Of a stretch of DNA of 64,000 nucleotides, positions 10,449-22,830 are shown in pieces. Origin of the DNA: Ralstonia pickettii (GTDB lineage Bacteria > Pseudomonadota > Gammaproteobacteria > Burkholderiales > Burkholderiaceae); assembly GCF_000607165.1 (NCBI RefSeq), contig NZ_JFZG01000026.1:121094-185093 (forward strand), read 5' to 3'. The notes under the pieces are model-generated. The model did not search any database. It worked only from the letters and a program-made list of their open reading frames with translations, and had not been told where the DNA came from. The position numbers were made by a program, and so were the translations under genes. Every line of letters begins with the position of its first letter. Position 1 is the first letter of the stretch.

Positions 10449-12176
10449 ATGACACTCGGACTCGCTCTAGCGCAGAGCCGGCGGATCGCGCCGACGTTAC
10501 TCACCCAGCTCGAACAGAGCGCGCGTGAAAAACGCACGCAATTGATCGACGAACTGGTGAGCAGCGGGATCATGAGTGCGCACGACCTTGCCGTGTTTGT
10601 CGCCGGCAAGTATCAGATGCCGCTGCTGGACCTGGCGCAGTACAAGCTCGACACCGTACCGGCCGTGCTGTCGGCCAACAAGCACTTTGCTCAGTTGCGC
10701 CTGTTGCCGCTGGGCCGTCGCGAAAACCGTCTCATCCTGGCCACGTCAGACCCGAGCGATCCGAAGCCAATCGAAGAGCTGCGTCAGAAGATGAACGTGG
10801 CCATCGAAACGGTCATCGTGGAGCACGACAAGCTGGTGCGGCAACTGAGCATCGCCAATGAAGCGCCGGCCGAGATGAAGTCGCTCTTCCCCAAGCAGGA
10901 AGCTACGCAGATCGAGTACGACCCGGGCGCTGCTGCCGCCACGCGTCGCACCACCACCGATGGCATCGACGATGCCCCCGTGGTGCGCTTCCTGCAGAAG
11001 CTCTTCACCGAGGCCCTGTTGCGCGGCGCGTCGGACTTGCATTTCGAGCCCTTTGAAACGTTTTACCGCGTGCGTTTCCGTATTGACGGCATCCTCGCGC
11101 AGGTCGCGCAGCCGCCGCTGGATATCCGGGACAAGATCGCCACCCGCATCAAGGTGCTCTCGCGCCTCGACATCTCGGAAAAGCGCGTGCCGCAAGACGG
11201 CCGCATGAAGCTGCTCATCACCGTCCCGAAAGACCGCAAGGACAAGGACAACAAAGAGATGATCGAGCGCGCCATCGACTTCCGGGTGTCGACGCTGCCG
11301 ACGCTGTTCGGCGAGAAGATCGTGATCCGGATTCTGGAGTCGTCCACCGAGCGGCTCGATATCGACCAGCTCGGCTACGAGCCGGAGCAAAAGCAGTTGC
11401 TGCTCGACGTGATCAAGCGCCCGTATGGCATGGTGCTCGTGACGGGACCAACCGGCTCAGGCAAGACGGTGTCGCTGTACACTTTCCTGAACAGGCTGAA
11501 CCAAGGCGACATCAATATCTCTACCGCCGAAGATCCGGCGGAAATCCAGTTGCCCGGCATCAACCAAGTCAACGTGAATGACAAGGCGGGCCTGACCTTT
11601 GCGGCGGCGCTGAAGTCGTTCCTGCGGCAGGATCCGGACATCATCATGGTGGGCGAAATCCGGGATCTGGAAACGGCCGACATTTCGATCAAAGCCGCAC
11701 AGACCGGTCACTTGGTGTTTTCCACGCTGCACACCAACGACGCCCCGACCACGCTGACCCGCCTGATGAACATGGGGGTGGCGCCGTTCAACATCGCGTC
11801 GTCGGTGCTGCTGATTACGGCGCAGCGTCTGGCACGCCGGTTGTGCAAGGATTGCAAGAAGCAGGGGCCGCTGCCCAAGGAAACGCTGCTCGACGCGGGC
11901 TTTACCGAAGCGGACGTCGACGGCTCCTGGCAGCCGTATCACCCGGTCGGTTGTGAGACCTGCAACGGCAGTGGCTACAAAGGCCGGGTCGGCATTTACC
12001 AGGTCATGCCGATCACCGAAGCGATCCAAGAGATCATTCTCACGCACGGCACGGCGCTGCAGATTGCCGAGCAGGCACGCAAGGACGGCGTGATGTCGCT
12101 GCGCGAATCGGGCTTGCGAAAAGTGAAGCAGGGGCTGACTTCCCTAGAGGAAGTGCTGGCCACAACGAACCAATAA
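10449..12176 (+). CDS. pilB: Type IV pilus extension ATPase PilB
   Basis: Hexameric cytoplasmic ATPase that powers pilus polymerisation. It has 575 residues: an N-terminal N1/MshEN-type domain (about 1-160), then the GspE/PulE core with Walker A GPTGSGKT (about 334-341), the Asp box, the RQDPDIIMVGEIRD Walker B region and the His box (STLHTNDAP). A tetracysteine zinc module follows (CKDCKKQ and CETCNGSG), as expected of PilB rather than retraction ATPases such as PilT. It heads a pilB-pilC-pilD cluster on one strand. Confidence 0.96.
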   Translation: MTLGLALAQSRRIAPTLLTQLEQSAREKRTQLIDELVSSGIMSAHDLAVFVAGKYQMPLLDLAQYKLDTVPAVLSANKHFAQLRLLPLGRRENRLILATSDPSDPKPIEELRQKMNVAIETVIVEHDKLVRQLSIANEAPAEMKSLFPKQEATQIEYDPGAAAATRRTTTDGIDDAPVVRFLQKLFTEALLRGASDLHFEPFETFYRVRFRIDGILAQVAQPPLDIRDKIATRIKVLSRLDISEKRVPQDGRMKLLITVPKDRKDKDNKEMIERAIDFRVSTLPTLFGEKIVIRILESSTERLDIDQLGYEPEQKQLLLDVIKRPYGMVLVTGPTGSGKTVSLYTFLNRLNQGDINISTAEDPAEIQLPGINQVNVNDKAGLTFAAALKSFLRQDPDIIMVGEIRDLETADISIKAAQTGHLVFSTLHTNDAPTTLTRLMNMGVAPFNIASSVLLITAQRLARRLCKDCKKQGPLPKETLLDAGFTEADVDGSWQPYHPVGCETCNGSGYKGRVGIYQVMPITEAIQEIILTHGTALQIAEQARKDGVMSLRESGLRKVKQGLTSLEEVLATTNQ

Positions 12177-12220
12177 CCTTCTCGATCAATCGTTCCCATA
12201 CCGGGGGGTAGGAACCAACC

Positions 12221-13486
12221 ATGGCCACACGAGCACCTGCCGCGAATCGCGCGGCCGCCGCGCCAGCGCGAAAGACCGCCAAGACAAAGGCGCCCACGCA
12301 GTACATCTTCGAGTGGGAAGGCAAAGATCGCAAAGGCAAGATCTTCAAGGGCGAGATGCGCGCCGAGAGCATCACCGAGGTGAATGCCGTCCTGCGCAAG
12401 CAAGGCTTGTCGATCACCAAGTCCAAGCGCCGTCGTGCGGCCCGCGGCAAGAAGATCACGCCGAAGGACATCGCCTACTTCACGCGCCAGCTCTCGACCA
12501 TGTTGAAGGCCGGCGTCCCGCTGCTTCAGTCGGTCGACATCATCGCGAAGGGCCACGCCAATCCGAATTTCACACAGCTGCTGACGGAAATCCGTTTCGA
12601 CATCGAGTCGGGCAGCAGCATGGCGCAAGCCTTCCGCCGACATCCCAAGTACTTCGACACGCTGTACTGCAACCTGATCGACGCGGGCGAGCAAGGCGGT
12701 ATTCTGGATGCGCTGCTCGAGCGGCTTTCGCTGTACATGGAGAAGTCGATCGCGCTGAAGGCACAGATCAAGTCGGCGATGATCTATCCGATCTCGGTGC
12801 TGACGGTGGCGTTTGCCGTGACCGTCGTCCTGATGATTTTTGTGGTGCCGTCGTTCAAGGGCGTGTTCTCCAGTTTCGGCGCCGATTTGCCGGCGCCGAC
12901 GCTGTTCGTCATTGCGATATCGGATTTCTTCGTCAAGTGGTGGATACCCATCGTGCTGGGCCCCATCGCCGGCATCGCGCTGTTTTCACGCGCATTCAAG
13001 CGATCCGAAAACGTCCAGCGTTCGACGCATCGCGTTATCCTAAATATCCCCATCTTTGGCGACATCATTCGCAAAGCGACCATTGCTCGCTGGACTCGCA
13101 CGCTGGCGACAATGTTCGCAGCGGGCACACCGTTGGTGGAATCGATGGAGTCGGTCGCCGGTGCCGCCGGCAACTGGATCTACCATGATGCAACCCTGGA
13201 GGTTCAGCAAGCGGTACGTATCGGCACAAGTCTCACCAACGCCATGCAGGCCACGCATGTGTTCGACAACATGGTTCTGCAGATGACGCAAATCGGTGAA
13301 GAGTCTGGTGCCCTGGACAACATGCTGCTCAAGGTGGCCGAGTTCTACGAGCGTGAGGTGGACGATGCGGTCGCCAACATCTCGACTTTGATCGAGCCAA
13401 TCATCATCGTCTTCCTCGGTGTGATGATCGGTGGCATGGTTGTGGCGATGTATTTACCGATCTTCAAACTTGGTACGGTGGTCTGA
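12221..13486 (+). CDS. pilC: Type IV pilus inner-membrane platform protein PilC
   Basis: Polytopic inner-membrane protein with two T2SF domains that couples PilB to pilin insertion. It has 421 residues: a basic Ala/Lys-rich N-terminus (about 1-30), the conserved EWEGKDRKGKIFKGEMRA segment, T2SF domain 1 (about 85-210) with FTRQLSTMLKAGVPLLQS, T2SF domain 2 (about 290-415) with WTRTLATMFAAGTPLVES, and several membrane helices ending in the typical C-terminal IFKLG. It starts 44 bp after pilB. Confidence 0.96.
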   Translation: MATRAPAANRAAAAPARKTAKTKAPTQYIFEWEGKDRKGKIFKGEMRAESITEVNAVLRKQGLSITKSKRRRAARGKKITPKDIAYFTRQLSTMLKAGVPLLQSVDIIAKGHANPNFTQLLTEIRFDIESGSSMAQAFRRHPKYFDTLYCNLIDAGEQGGILDALLERLSLYMEKSIALKAQIKSAMIYPISVLTVAFAVTVVLMIFVVPSFKGVFSSFGADLPAPTLFVIAISDFFVKWWIPIVLGPIAGIALFSRAFKRSENVQRSTHRVILNIPIFGDIIRKATIARWTRTLATMFAAGTPLVESMESVAGAAGNWIYHDATLEVQQAVRIGTSLTNAMQATHVFDNMVLQMTQIGEESGALDNMLLKVAEFYEREVDDAVANISTLIEPIIIVFLGVMIGGMVVAMYLPIFKLGTVV

Positions 13487-13490
13487 CGCA

Positions 13491-14372
13491 ATGCCCGAGA
13501 TGTTCATCATCTCCACGCTGACGCAACTGCCGGCGTGGTTCGTGATTGCCGCCGGCGGACTGGTGGGCTTGCTGGTCGGCAGCTTCCTCAACGTGGTGAT
13601 CCACCGCCTGCCGCGCATGATCGAGCGAGAGGAGGCCAACTACATCGCCGAGCTTCGCGAAGAGCCACTGCCTCATCCCGACGCATACAACCTGATCGTG
13701 CCGCGCTCGGCGTGCCCGTCGTGCGGTCATCAGATCAAGGCGATCGAGAACGTCCCCGTGTTGAGCTGGCTTGCGCTGCGCGGCCGGTGCAGTGCCTGCA
13801 AAACGCCCATCTCGTGGCGATATCCCGCGGTGGAACTGGTCACCGGTCTGCTGACGGCGGCCTGCCTGTGGCACTTCGGCCCGACGTGGGTGGCAATTGC
13901 GTCGGCGGTGCTGCTTTGGTTCCTGATCGCCGGCACGATGATCGACGCCGACACGCAGCTGTTGCCCGACGCCATCACGCAGCCCCTGCTCTGGCTTGGG
14001 CTGGGCGTGAACCTGTTCGGCATGTTCACGCACCTGCCCGATGCGGTGATTGGCGCGATGGCCGGCTACCTGTTCCTGTGGTCGATCTACTGGGCCTACA
14101 AGCTGCTGCGCGGCCGTGAGGGCATGGGCTACGGCGACTTCAAGCTGATGGCCGCACTCGGCGCGTGGTTCGGCTGGCAGGCGCTGCCACTGGTGGTGCT
14201 GCTCTCGTCGGTCGTGGGGCTAGTGTTTGGGCTCGTGCGCATTGCGCGTGGTGCGAAGAGCGAATCGCCGTTCTCGTTCGGGCCGTTCATTGCCGGGGCC
14301 GGCGTGATCGCACTGCTGGCCGGCCCGCAATTGCTGATGATGGCGGGCCTCGGTCCTCTGTTTGCGCCATAA
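13491..14372 (+). CDS. pilD: Prepilin peptidase / N-methyltransferase PilD
   Basis: Aspartic membrane protease that cleaves and N-methylates type IV prepilins and related pseudopilins. The start ATG at 13491 gives 293 residues; it lies 4 bp after the pilC stop. The cytoplasmic loop carries the paired CxxC motifs CPSC and CSAC, marking the bifunctional form. The catalytic Asp motifs are [13 protein letters not shown] and [16 protein letters not shown]. About eight membrane segments are visible. No major pilin gene is in the window. Confidence 0.96.
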   Translation: MPEMFIISTLTQLPAWFVIAAGGLVGLLVGSFLNVVIHRLPRMIEREEANYIAELREEPLPHPDAYNLIVPRSACPSCGHQIKAIENVPVLSWLALRGRCSACKTPISWRYPAVELVTGLLTAACLWHFGPTWVAIASAVLLWFLIAGTMIDADTQLLPDAITQPLLWLGLGVNLFGMFTHLPDAVIGAMAGYLFLWSIYWAYKLLRGREGMGYGDFKLMAALGAWFGWQALPLVVLLSSVVGLVFGLVRIARGAKSESPFSFGPFIAGAGVIALLAGPQLLMMAGLGPLFAP

Positions 14373-14385
14373 GGGCACGGCGAAT

Positions 14386-15000
14386 ATGCGCGTGATCGGT
14401 TTGACCGGCGGCATCGGCAGCGGCAAAAGCTACGTGGCTGACCGCCTGGCGGAGCGCGGTGCGGCCATTGTCGACACCGACGCCATCGCCCACGAGATCA
14501 CCGCACCGGGCGGTGCCGCCATCGCCAAGCTGGTCGAGACTTTCGGCGCCGGTATCCTGCGCGCCGACGGCGCGATGGACCGCGATGCCATGCGCGCGCT
14601 CGCCTTCTCCGATGCCACCGCCAAATCGCGGTTGGAGCAGATCACGCATCCGCTCATCCGCGAGATTGCGCTGTCACGTGGTGCCGCGGCGCGGGCGTCG
14701 GATGCGCATCCGTACCTCGTCTACGTGGTCCCCCTGTTGGTGGAGTCCCTCGCCGGGCATCACAGCTGGCGCACGCTGGTCGACCGCATTCTGGTGGTCG
14801 ACTGCCCGGTTGAGACGCAGATCGCCCGCGTGATGGTCCGTAACGGGCTGCCGCGCGCGCAGGTGGAAGCCATCATCGCGCGCCAGGCCTCACGCGAAGC
14901 CCGCCTTGCTGCAGCCGACGACGTGATCGACAACAGCGGCGCGCTGGCCGACCTCCTGCCGCAGATCGACCGTCTGGACCTAACCTACAGGTCGAACTGA
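14386..15000 (+). CDS. coaE: Dephospho-CoA kinase
   Basis: Catalyses the last step of coenzyme A synthesis, phosphorylating dephospho-CoA. The ATG at 14386 gives [15 protein letters not shown], placing the P-loop at the N-terminus as in the family; an earlier in-frame ATG at 14362 adds eight unlikely residues. It has 204 residues and retains DTDAIAHE, the HP(L)IR segment and the C-terminal NSG. It sits 13 bp after pilD and before zapD/yacG, a common proteobacterial arrangement. Confidence 0.95.
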   Translation: MRVIGLTGGIGSGKSYVADRLAERGAAIVDTDAIAHEITAPGGAAIAKLVETFGAGILRADGAMDRDAMRALAFSDATAKSRLEQITHPLIREIALSRGAAARASDAHPYLVYVVPLLVESLAGHHSWRTLVDRILVVDCPVETQIARVMVRNGLPRAQVEAIIARQASREARLAAADDVIDNSGALADLLPQIDRLDLTYRSN

Positions 15001-15135
15001 AACGATCTGAAAGCGGTCGTCACAGCCCTTTGCATTGTGATGAACGAGGGTCTCGCATAGAATGCGGGCAGATCGAGGCCAAATGGGCTTCGGGGCCGCA
15101 TATGCCAGCGGGCCAGCACACCGGGCACCCAAGTT

Positions 15136-15894
15136 TTGATCCTGTACGAATATCCCTTCAACGAACGCATTCGGACGCTGCTGCGCCTCGAAGACTTGTT
15201 CGAGCGGCTGGATTTCTTTCTCGTGCAGGAACACCCGCTGCAGCACCATGTGGCGCTGACCACGTTGTTCGAAGTGGTGGACGTGGCAGGGCGCGCCGAC
15301 CTCAAATCCGACCTGCTGAAGGAACTCGATCGCCAGCGCCAGACGCTCACCGCCCTGCGCGCCAATCCGCAGATCGACCAGGACGCGCTTGATGCCGTCA
15401 TCAGCGAGCTGGAAACCGCCTCGGGCAATCTCACTGCCACGCATGGCAAAGCCGGCCAGCTTATCGCCGACAATGAATGGCTGACGAGCATCCGCAGCCG
15501 CGCGATCATCCCCGGCGGTACGTGCGAGTTTGATCTGCCGGCGTATTTTGCATGGCAGCATCATCCTGCCGAGCGCCGCCGCGCCGACATCATCAAATGG
15601 GCTCAACCGCTGGTGCCGCTGCGGGACGCCACGATGATCGTGCTGCGCCTGCTGCGCGAATCGGGCCAGAGTGGCAAGGTGATTGCTAACGCTGGTAGCT
15701 ATCAGCAGATGCTGTCGGGCCGCGTGTACCAGCTGATGCAGGTGCGCTTGGATGAGTCGGCACTGGGGTTCATCCCCGAGATCAGTGCCAACAAGTACAT
15801 GCTCTGGGTGCGCTTTACCCAGCAGGATGGCGACCTGCGACCCAAGCCGGTCGATGCGGATATCCCGTTCCAGCTGAAGCTCTGTAATTTCTGA
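15136..15894 (+). CDS. zapD: Cell division protein ZapD (FtsZ-bundling)
   Basis: Cytoplasmic protein that cross-links FtsZ filaments. It has 252 residues and starts at a TTG at 15136 with the family's conserved opening ([21 protein letters not shown]). An alpha-helical N-terminal half is followed by a beta-rich C-terminal half ([10 protein letters not shown], then [14 protein letters not shown]). It sits between coaE and yacG, as in many proteobacteria. FtsZ, its partner, is encoded at 25455-26657. The 135-bp gap before it may carry its own promoter, but none is clear. Confidence 0.92.
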   Translation: MILYEYPFNERIRTLLRLEDLFERLDFFLVQEHPLQHHVALTTLFEVVDVAGRADLKSDLLKELDRQRQTLTALRANPQIDQDALDAVISELETASGNLTATHGKAGQLIADNEWLTSIRSRAIIPGGTCEFDLPAYFAWQHHPAERRRADIIKWAQPLVPLRDATMIVLRLLRESGQSGKVIANAGSYQQMLSGRVYQLMQVRLDESALGFIPEISANKYMLWVRFTQQDGDLRPKPVDADIPFQLKLCNF

Positions 15895-15902
15895 GCCGCA
15901 CC

Positions 15903-16106
15903 ATGAATGTGAAGACCGTCAAATGCCCCAGCTGCGGCAAGCCCGTGCCTTGGGTGGCTGAGAGCCGCTACCGCCCCTTCTGCTCCGAGCGCTGCAAGCA
16001 GATCGACCTGGGCGCCTGGGCCGCCGAGCAGTACACCATCCCCGTGGTCGAAGAAGACGACCTGCCCGACGCTCCTGGCGGCGATACGAGCGGCAAGCTC
16101 AACTAG
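15903..16106 (+). CDS. yacG: DNA gyrase inhibitor YacG, zinc-binding
   Basis: A 67-residue zinc protein of the YacG family, which binds GyrB and inhibits gyrase. Four zinc ligands are visible: CPSCGK near the N-terminus and CSERCK at about 27-32, followed by an acidic tail. It starts 8 bp after zapD. Its last 8 bp overlap the end of the convergent mutT gene. Confidence 0.93.
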   Translation: MNVKTVKCPSCGKPVPWVAESRYRPFCSERCKQIDLGAWAAEQYTIPVVEEDDLPDAPGGDTSGKLN

Positions 16107-16548
16107 CCGTCGCTTCCTCGCGCATCCATTCGAAGACGGGCAACGTTGCCGGCAGCACCGGATCAACGCTGATCGGCAGCGTCTGCCAGGCGAAATCCTG
16201 GCCTTCCAGCGGGCGCAGTGTCCCGTCCCACGCCGTTACCTTGCAGAAGTGCAGACGCACGTACGCGTGTGGGTAGTCGTGCTCGATGGTGTGCCACGGC
16301 ACGCAGGTGCGCAGCGTGACATCCAGCTCTTCCTTCAACTCACGCGTGAGCGCGGCTTCCACCGATTCGCCCGCTTCCAGCTTGCCGCCAGGGAATTCCC
16401 AGTAGCCCGCATACGGCTTGCCCTCGGGACGCTGTGCCAGCAAGAACTGGCCGTCCGACTGCACCAGCACGCCGACGGCCACTTCGGTGATCTTGCGGCC
16501 GTCTGGCGTGTGTGTCGGTGGCACTTGAGTCAGGTTGTCAGTCGACAT
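16099..16548 (-). CDS. mutT: MutT-type Nudix hydrolase (8-oxo-dGTP diphosphatase)
   Basis: Probable nucleotide-pool sanitising enzyme. The start at 16548 ([11 protein letters not shown]) gives 149 residues, with the conserved [12 protein letters not shown] opening soon after. The Nudix box [24 protein letters not shown] is intact. The MutT-like region [10 protein letters not shown] and the C-terminal FEWMREEA fit the MutT subfamily rather than ADP-ribose hydrolases. It begins inside the last 11 bp of the upstream ATPase gene, so translational coupling is likely. Confidence 0.88.
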   Translation of the reverse strand: MSTDNLTQVPPTHTPDGRKITEVAVGVLVQSDGQFLLAQRPEGKPYAGYWEFPGGKLEAGESVEAALTRELKEELDVTLRTCVPWHTIEHDYPHAYVRLHFCKVTAWDGTLRPLEGQDFAWQTLPISVDPVLPATLPVFEWMREEATAS

Positions 16549-17422
16549 GCTGCCGCCCATGCTTGCCGCCCCAGTCGCGGGCGAATTGCCAGGCCACGCG
16601 GCCCGAACGCGAACCACGCTCGAGCGCCCAGACCAGCGCATCGCCACGTGCGGCAGCGATGTCCTCCTCGCTGCAGCCGAAGTGCCGGAGCCAGTGGCCG
16701 ACGATGGTCAGGTATTCGTCCTGCTTGGGCGGGTAGAACGACAGCCACAGCCCGAAGCGCTCCGACAGCGATATCTTCTCCTCCACCACCTCGCCCGGAT
16801 GGATTTCGCCGTCCGATGTGTGCTGATAGGTCTCGTTGTCCTTCATGTACTCCGGCAGCAGATGGCGCCGGTTGGACGTCGCGTAGATCAGCACATTGTC
16901 CGACTGCGTTGCCACCGAGCCGTCCAGCGCGGACTTCAGCGCCTTGTAGCCCGATTCGCCCTCTTCGAACGAAAGGTCATCGCAGAAAATCGCGAAGCGC
17001 TCCCGACGCGTCGAAAGTTGCTCGACGATATCGCCCAGATCAGCCAGATCATCCTTGTCGACTTCGACAAGGCGCAGGCCTTCCTTCACGAATTCGTTCA
17101 GGCACGCCTTGATGAGCGATGACTTGCCGGTGCCCCGCGCACCCGTGAGCAGCACATTGTTGGCCGGCAACTTGCGCACGAACTGGCGGGTGTTGGCGAC
17201 GATGGCGTCTTTCTGGCGCTCGATGTTGTGCAGATCGCTCAGGTGGATCGGCGGCAGCTGGCGGATCGGCGCGAGATAGCCGATGTTGCCGAACAGGCTC
17301 TGACGTTTGCGCCAGCGGAAGGCAACGGCCTCGTTCCAATCCGCCTCGGTCAGTTCGGGCGGCAGCCATTGCTCCAGCCGCCCGAGAAAGCGGTCGAGCC
17401 GTGCGGAAAGGTCGGACGACAT
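16538..17422 (-). CDS. DUF815-family AAA+ ATPase
   Basis: A 294-residue ATP-binding protein of a family without a settled role. Walker A is GARGTGKSS (about residues 95-103). Walker B is FAIFCDDLSFE, and a sensor-like IYATSNRRHLLPE follows. The N-terminal 60 residues are typical of the family (LPPELTEADWNEAVAFRW). The start at 17422 (MSSDLSARLDRF) is preferred over upstream ATGs. It is flanked by argJ upstream and overlaps mutT downstream, a pairing I recall from other betaproteobacteria; the link with nucleotide sanitising is inference only. Confidence 0.82.
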   Translation of the reverse strand: MSSDLSARLDRFLGRLEQWLPPELTEADWNEAVAFRWRKRQSLFGNIGYLAPIRQLPPIHLSDLHNIERQKDAIVANTRQFVRKLPANNVLLTGARGTGKSSLIKACLNEFVKEGLRLVEVDKDDLADLGDIVEQLSTRRERFAIFCDDLSFEEGESGYKALKSALDGSVATQSDNVLIYATSNRRHLLPEYMKDNETYQHTSDGEIHPGEVVEEKISLSERFGLWLSFYPPKQDEYLTIVGHWLRHFGCSEEDIAAARGDALVWALERGSRSGRVAWQFARDWGGKHGRQHVD

Positions 17423-17438
17423 AGCGGCGGACTCCGGA

Positions 17439-18668
17439 TTACGAACGGTAGTCCGCGTTGATCGACACGTAGTCATGCGAGAAGTCGCACGTCCACACGG
17501 TGGCAGAGGCATGGCCGCGGCCGAGCGCGATGCGCACGGTGATCTCCGCCTGCTTCATCACGCGCTGACCGTCTTCTTCGCGGTATTCGGGGTTACGGCC
17601 ACCGTCACGCGCGACCCACACGTCGTCGAGCCACAGGTTGACGCCGTTCACGTCGAGATCCGCCACGCCGGCGTAGCCGACGGCGGCCAGGATGCGCCCC
17701 AGATTGGGGTCCGAAGCGTAGAACGCGGTCTTGACCAGCGGCGAGTGCGCGACCGCGTAGGCGATCAGGCGGCACTCCGCAACGTTCCGGCCGCCCTCGA
17801 CCTGGATGGTCATGAACTTGGTCGCGCCCTCGCCGTCGCGCACGATCTTCTGCGCCAGCTCCTGTGCGAGGCCCGTCAACGCATCGCGCAACGCAGCATA
17901 GTCGGGGTGCAATTCGGAATCGATGCGCGGCGTGCCAGCGCGGCCCGTGGCGATGACGACGAACGAGTCGTTGGTCGACGTATCGCCGTCCACCGTCACG
18001 CTGTTGAACGAATGATCGGCGGCGTGGCGCACCAGACCTTGCAGCACGGCTTCATCCACATTGGCATCGGTGGCGATGAAGCCGAGCATCGTCGCCATGT
18101 TCGGACGGATCATGCCCGCCCCCTTGCTGATGCCCGACATGCGCACGGTCTTGCCTGACAGCGTGCACGTGGCGGACGCTGCTTTGGGTACGGTGTCAGT
18201 GGTCATGATGGCCTCAGCGGCGGCCAGCCAGTTGTCGGGCTTCGCGTTGGCCTGCGCAGCCGGCAGCCCTGCGACGATGCGATCGACGGGCAGCGGCTCC
18301 AGAATCACGCCCGTGGAGAACGGCAGCACCTGTTCCGCCGACACGCCCAGCAGCTTGGCCACGGCATCGCAGGTCTGGCGTGCATGTGCAAGGCCAGGTG
18401 CGCCCGTACCGGCATTCGCGTTGCCCGTGTTCACAACGATCGCACGCGCGCCCTTGCCGCTCGCCAGATGCTCGCGGCACACCTGCACAGGTGCCGCGCA
18501 GAAACGGTTCTGCGTGAACACACCGGCCACCGTCGAGCCCTCGGCGATACGAACCAGCAGCACGTCCTTGCGATTGGCCTTGCGCACACCGGCCTCGGCC
18601 CAGCCCAGGTCCACACCGTCGATCGGCAACAGGGTGTCAGCGGCGGGCGCGACGAGATTCACAGCCAT
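17439..18668 (-). CDS. argJ: Bifunctional ornithine acetyltransferase / N-acetylglutamate synthase
   Basis: Transfers acetyl from N-acetylornithine to glutamate in the arginine cycle. The precursor self-cleaves at the Thr of the MATMLGF motif, giving alpha and beta chains; the motif [16 protein letters not shown] is intact. The start is the ATG at 18666-18668 (MAVNLVAP), giving 409 residues; an ATG three codons upstream is less likely. It sits downstream of secA behind a hairpin. Whether it makes acetylglutamate from acetyl-CoA as well cannot be read from the sequence. argE of the same pathway lies at 61362. Confidence 0.95.
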   Translation of the reverse strand: MAVNLVAPAADTLLPIDGVDLGWAEAGVRKANRKDVLLVRIAEGSTVAGVFTQNRFCAAPVQVCREHLASGKGARAIVVNTGNANAGTGAPGLAHARQTCDAVAKLLGVSAEQVLPFSTGVILEPLPVDRIVAGLPAAQANAKPDNWLAAAEAIMTTDTVPKAASATCTLSGKTVRMSGISKGAGMIRPNMATMLGFIATDANVDEAVLQGLVRHAADHSFNSVTVDGDTSTNDSFVVIATGRAGTPRIDSELHPDYAALRDALTGLAQELAQKIVRDGEGATKFMTIQVEGGRNVAECRLIAYAVAHSPLVKTAFYASDPNLGRILAAVGYAGVADLDVNGVNLWLDDVWVARDGGRNPEYREEDGQRVMKQAEITVRIALGRGHASATVWTCDFSHDYVSINADYRS

Positions 18669-18690
18669 GGAGCACACCTTTCAAAATGAG

Positions 18691-18711
18691 GATGCCCGCA
18701 TTGCGGGCATC
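18691..18711 (-). terminator. Hairpin between secA and argJ, probable terminator
   Basis: Perfect 9-bp stem GATGCCCGC (18691-18699) / GCGGGCATC (18703-18711) with a 3-nt loop, 31 bp past the secA stop. On the minus strand it is followed by CTCATTTTG, a weak T-run. It probably ends most secA transcripts. Confidence 0.65.
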
Positions 18712-18742
18712 GTGAATCAACAGAAAACAGGTCTAAACAGCG

Positions 18743-21547
<2,805 letters not shown>

Positions 21548-21795
21548 CGATGGCTAGGGCTGGTGAGCCACCCGGAAAACGCGTCGGAGAGACCGCGAAA
21601 CACAGGCAGCACAACGGCCCAGAAAGGGTTGGCGCAAAGGCGGGAGTTTAGCATGTGCAAAACACCCGCTTGATGGCGGCAGAACCGCCGGATGTGGCAG
21701 GAACGCCGCACTTTAGGGCCGCACGAACGCCGTCCGGGCGGCTACACACTCACGCTGAACTGGGGACGGGCGCCCCGATTGCAACCCGCGCTAGA
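21548..21795 (-). promoter_or_regulatory. secA upstream region with extended -10 promoter
   Basis: 248 bp without a gene, between the M23 gene stop and the secA start, both on the minus strand. The best promoter is an extended -10, TGC then TAAACT, at 21645-21653; there is no good -35. A small hairpin GGCGG (21675-21679)/CCGCC (21685-21689) lies upstream of it without a T-run. The proposed transcript would have a leader of about 90 nt. No SecM-like open frame is present. Confidence 0.45.
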
Positions 21796-22761
21796 TCAAT
21801 GGCCGGCCGCCGCCATGCTCTTTCCGATATCGGCCGCCGCAACCTTCGGCGCAGGGGCCTTGTTGGCCGCCATCTTGGGCTGGCCGGCGTTCTCCAGGAA
21901 AGCTACCGGATTCTGCGGGACATCGTTGACGTGCACCTCGAAGTGCAGATGCGGCCCAGTGGCGCGGCCGGTACGGCCGATCAGCGCGATGCGCTCGCCC
22001 GCCTTCACGATGTCGCCGACCTTCACAAATACCTTGGACGCATGCGCATAGCGCGTCTTCAGGCCGTTGCCGTGGTCGATATCGATCATGTTGCCGTATT
22101 CGTGGTGGAACTCGCTGGCCACCACCACACCACCGGCAGCCGCCACGATGGGCGTGCCAACCGGGCCGACAAAGTCGACGCCGTCATGCTGCGTGCGCCG
22201 GCCCGTGAACGGATCGATTCGCGTGCCAAAGCCCGAAGAATCGTAGCCCGTGGCCACCGGGCGCACGGTGGGCATCATCTTGGCGTGGATCTGCCGGTCC
22301 ATCAGGGTGCTCTCGAGCACGCTGAGATAATCGTTGCGTTGGTCGGCCGAGCGCGTCAGGCGATTCAGCTCGGACTGAATTTCCGGCATCGACATCGGCC
22401 GAGAGAATGCACCCTCCGGGCCGCCGCGGCTCGGTTGCGATTTGAAATCGAACTCGCGGGGCTGCACACCCGCCAGGCCCGACACACGGGCGCCCAGCGC
22501 GTCAAGGCGGGCGATCTGCGCCTGCATTTCGCCAATGCGCGCGGCCATCAGGTTGAGGTTTTCGCGGGTGACACGCTGGTCTGCGCCGGCAACCGCAGAA
22601 GCGGCCGCCCCCGGCAGCAGGCCTTGCTTGGCGGCCAGCCACGTACCGCCGACGGAAAGGGTCGCCACGGCCAGCAGCGCCGCGCCGATAGCCACAAAGA
22701 CGCCGCGTCGCGACAGGTGCGTTGCACCGGCCTTGCGCGGGTGAATCAGGATGATTTGCAT
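21796..22761 (-). CDS. M23-family metallopeptidase, membrane-anchored
   Basis: Predicted zinc endopeptidase of the LytM/M23 fold acting on peptidoglycan peptides, or a degenerate activator of amidases. The start at 22761 (MQIILIHPRKAG) gives 321 residues. A single membrane helix spans about 22-45, a helical region about 65-130, and an M23 domain covers about 185-285. HDGVDF supplies the first His/Asp and HLHFEVH the final His ligands, so the site looks catalytically complete. An Ala/Lys-rich tail ends the protein. It lies just upstream of secA and divergent from dciA, with 69 bp between. Confidence 0.88.
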   Translation of the reverse strand: MQIILIHPRKAGATHLSRRGVFVAIGAALLAVATLSVGGTWLAAKQGLLPGAAASAVAGADQRVTRENLNLMAARIGEMQAQIARLDALGARVSGLAGVQPREFDFKSQPSRGGPEGAFSRPMSMPEIQSELNRLTRSADQRNDYLSVLESTLMDRQIHAKMMPTVRPVATGYDSSGFGTRIDPFTGRRTQHDGVDFVGPVGTPIVAAAGGVVVASEFHHEYGNMIDIDHGNGLKTRYAHASKVFVKVGDIVKAGERIALIGRTGRATGPHLHFEVHVNDVPQNPVAFLENAGQPKMAANKAPAPKVAAADIGKSMAAAGH

Positions 22762-22830
22762 CGCTCGTTTTCCGGACAAAAAAGCTGCCCACCGGCACGA
22801 AAGCGCGACGAAGCGCCCTACAATGCCGGC

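Noticed and set aside
21548..21795. SecM-like arrest peptide upstream of secA
   Set aside because: No short reading frame with a signal peptide and an arrest motif is present on the secA strand.
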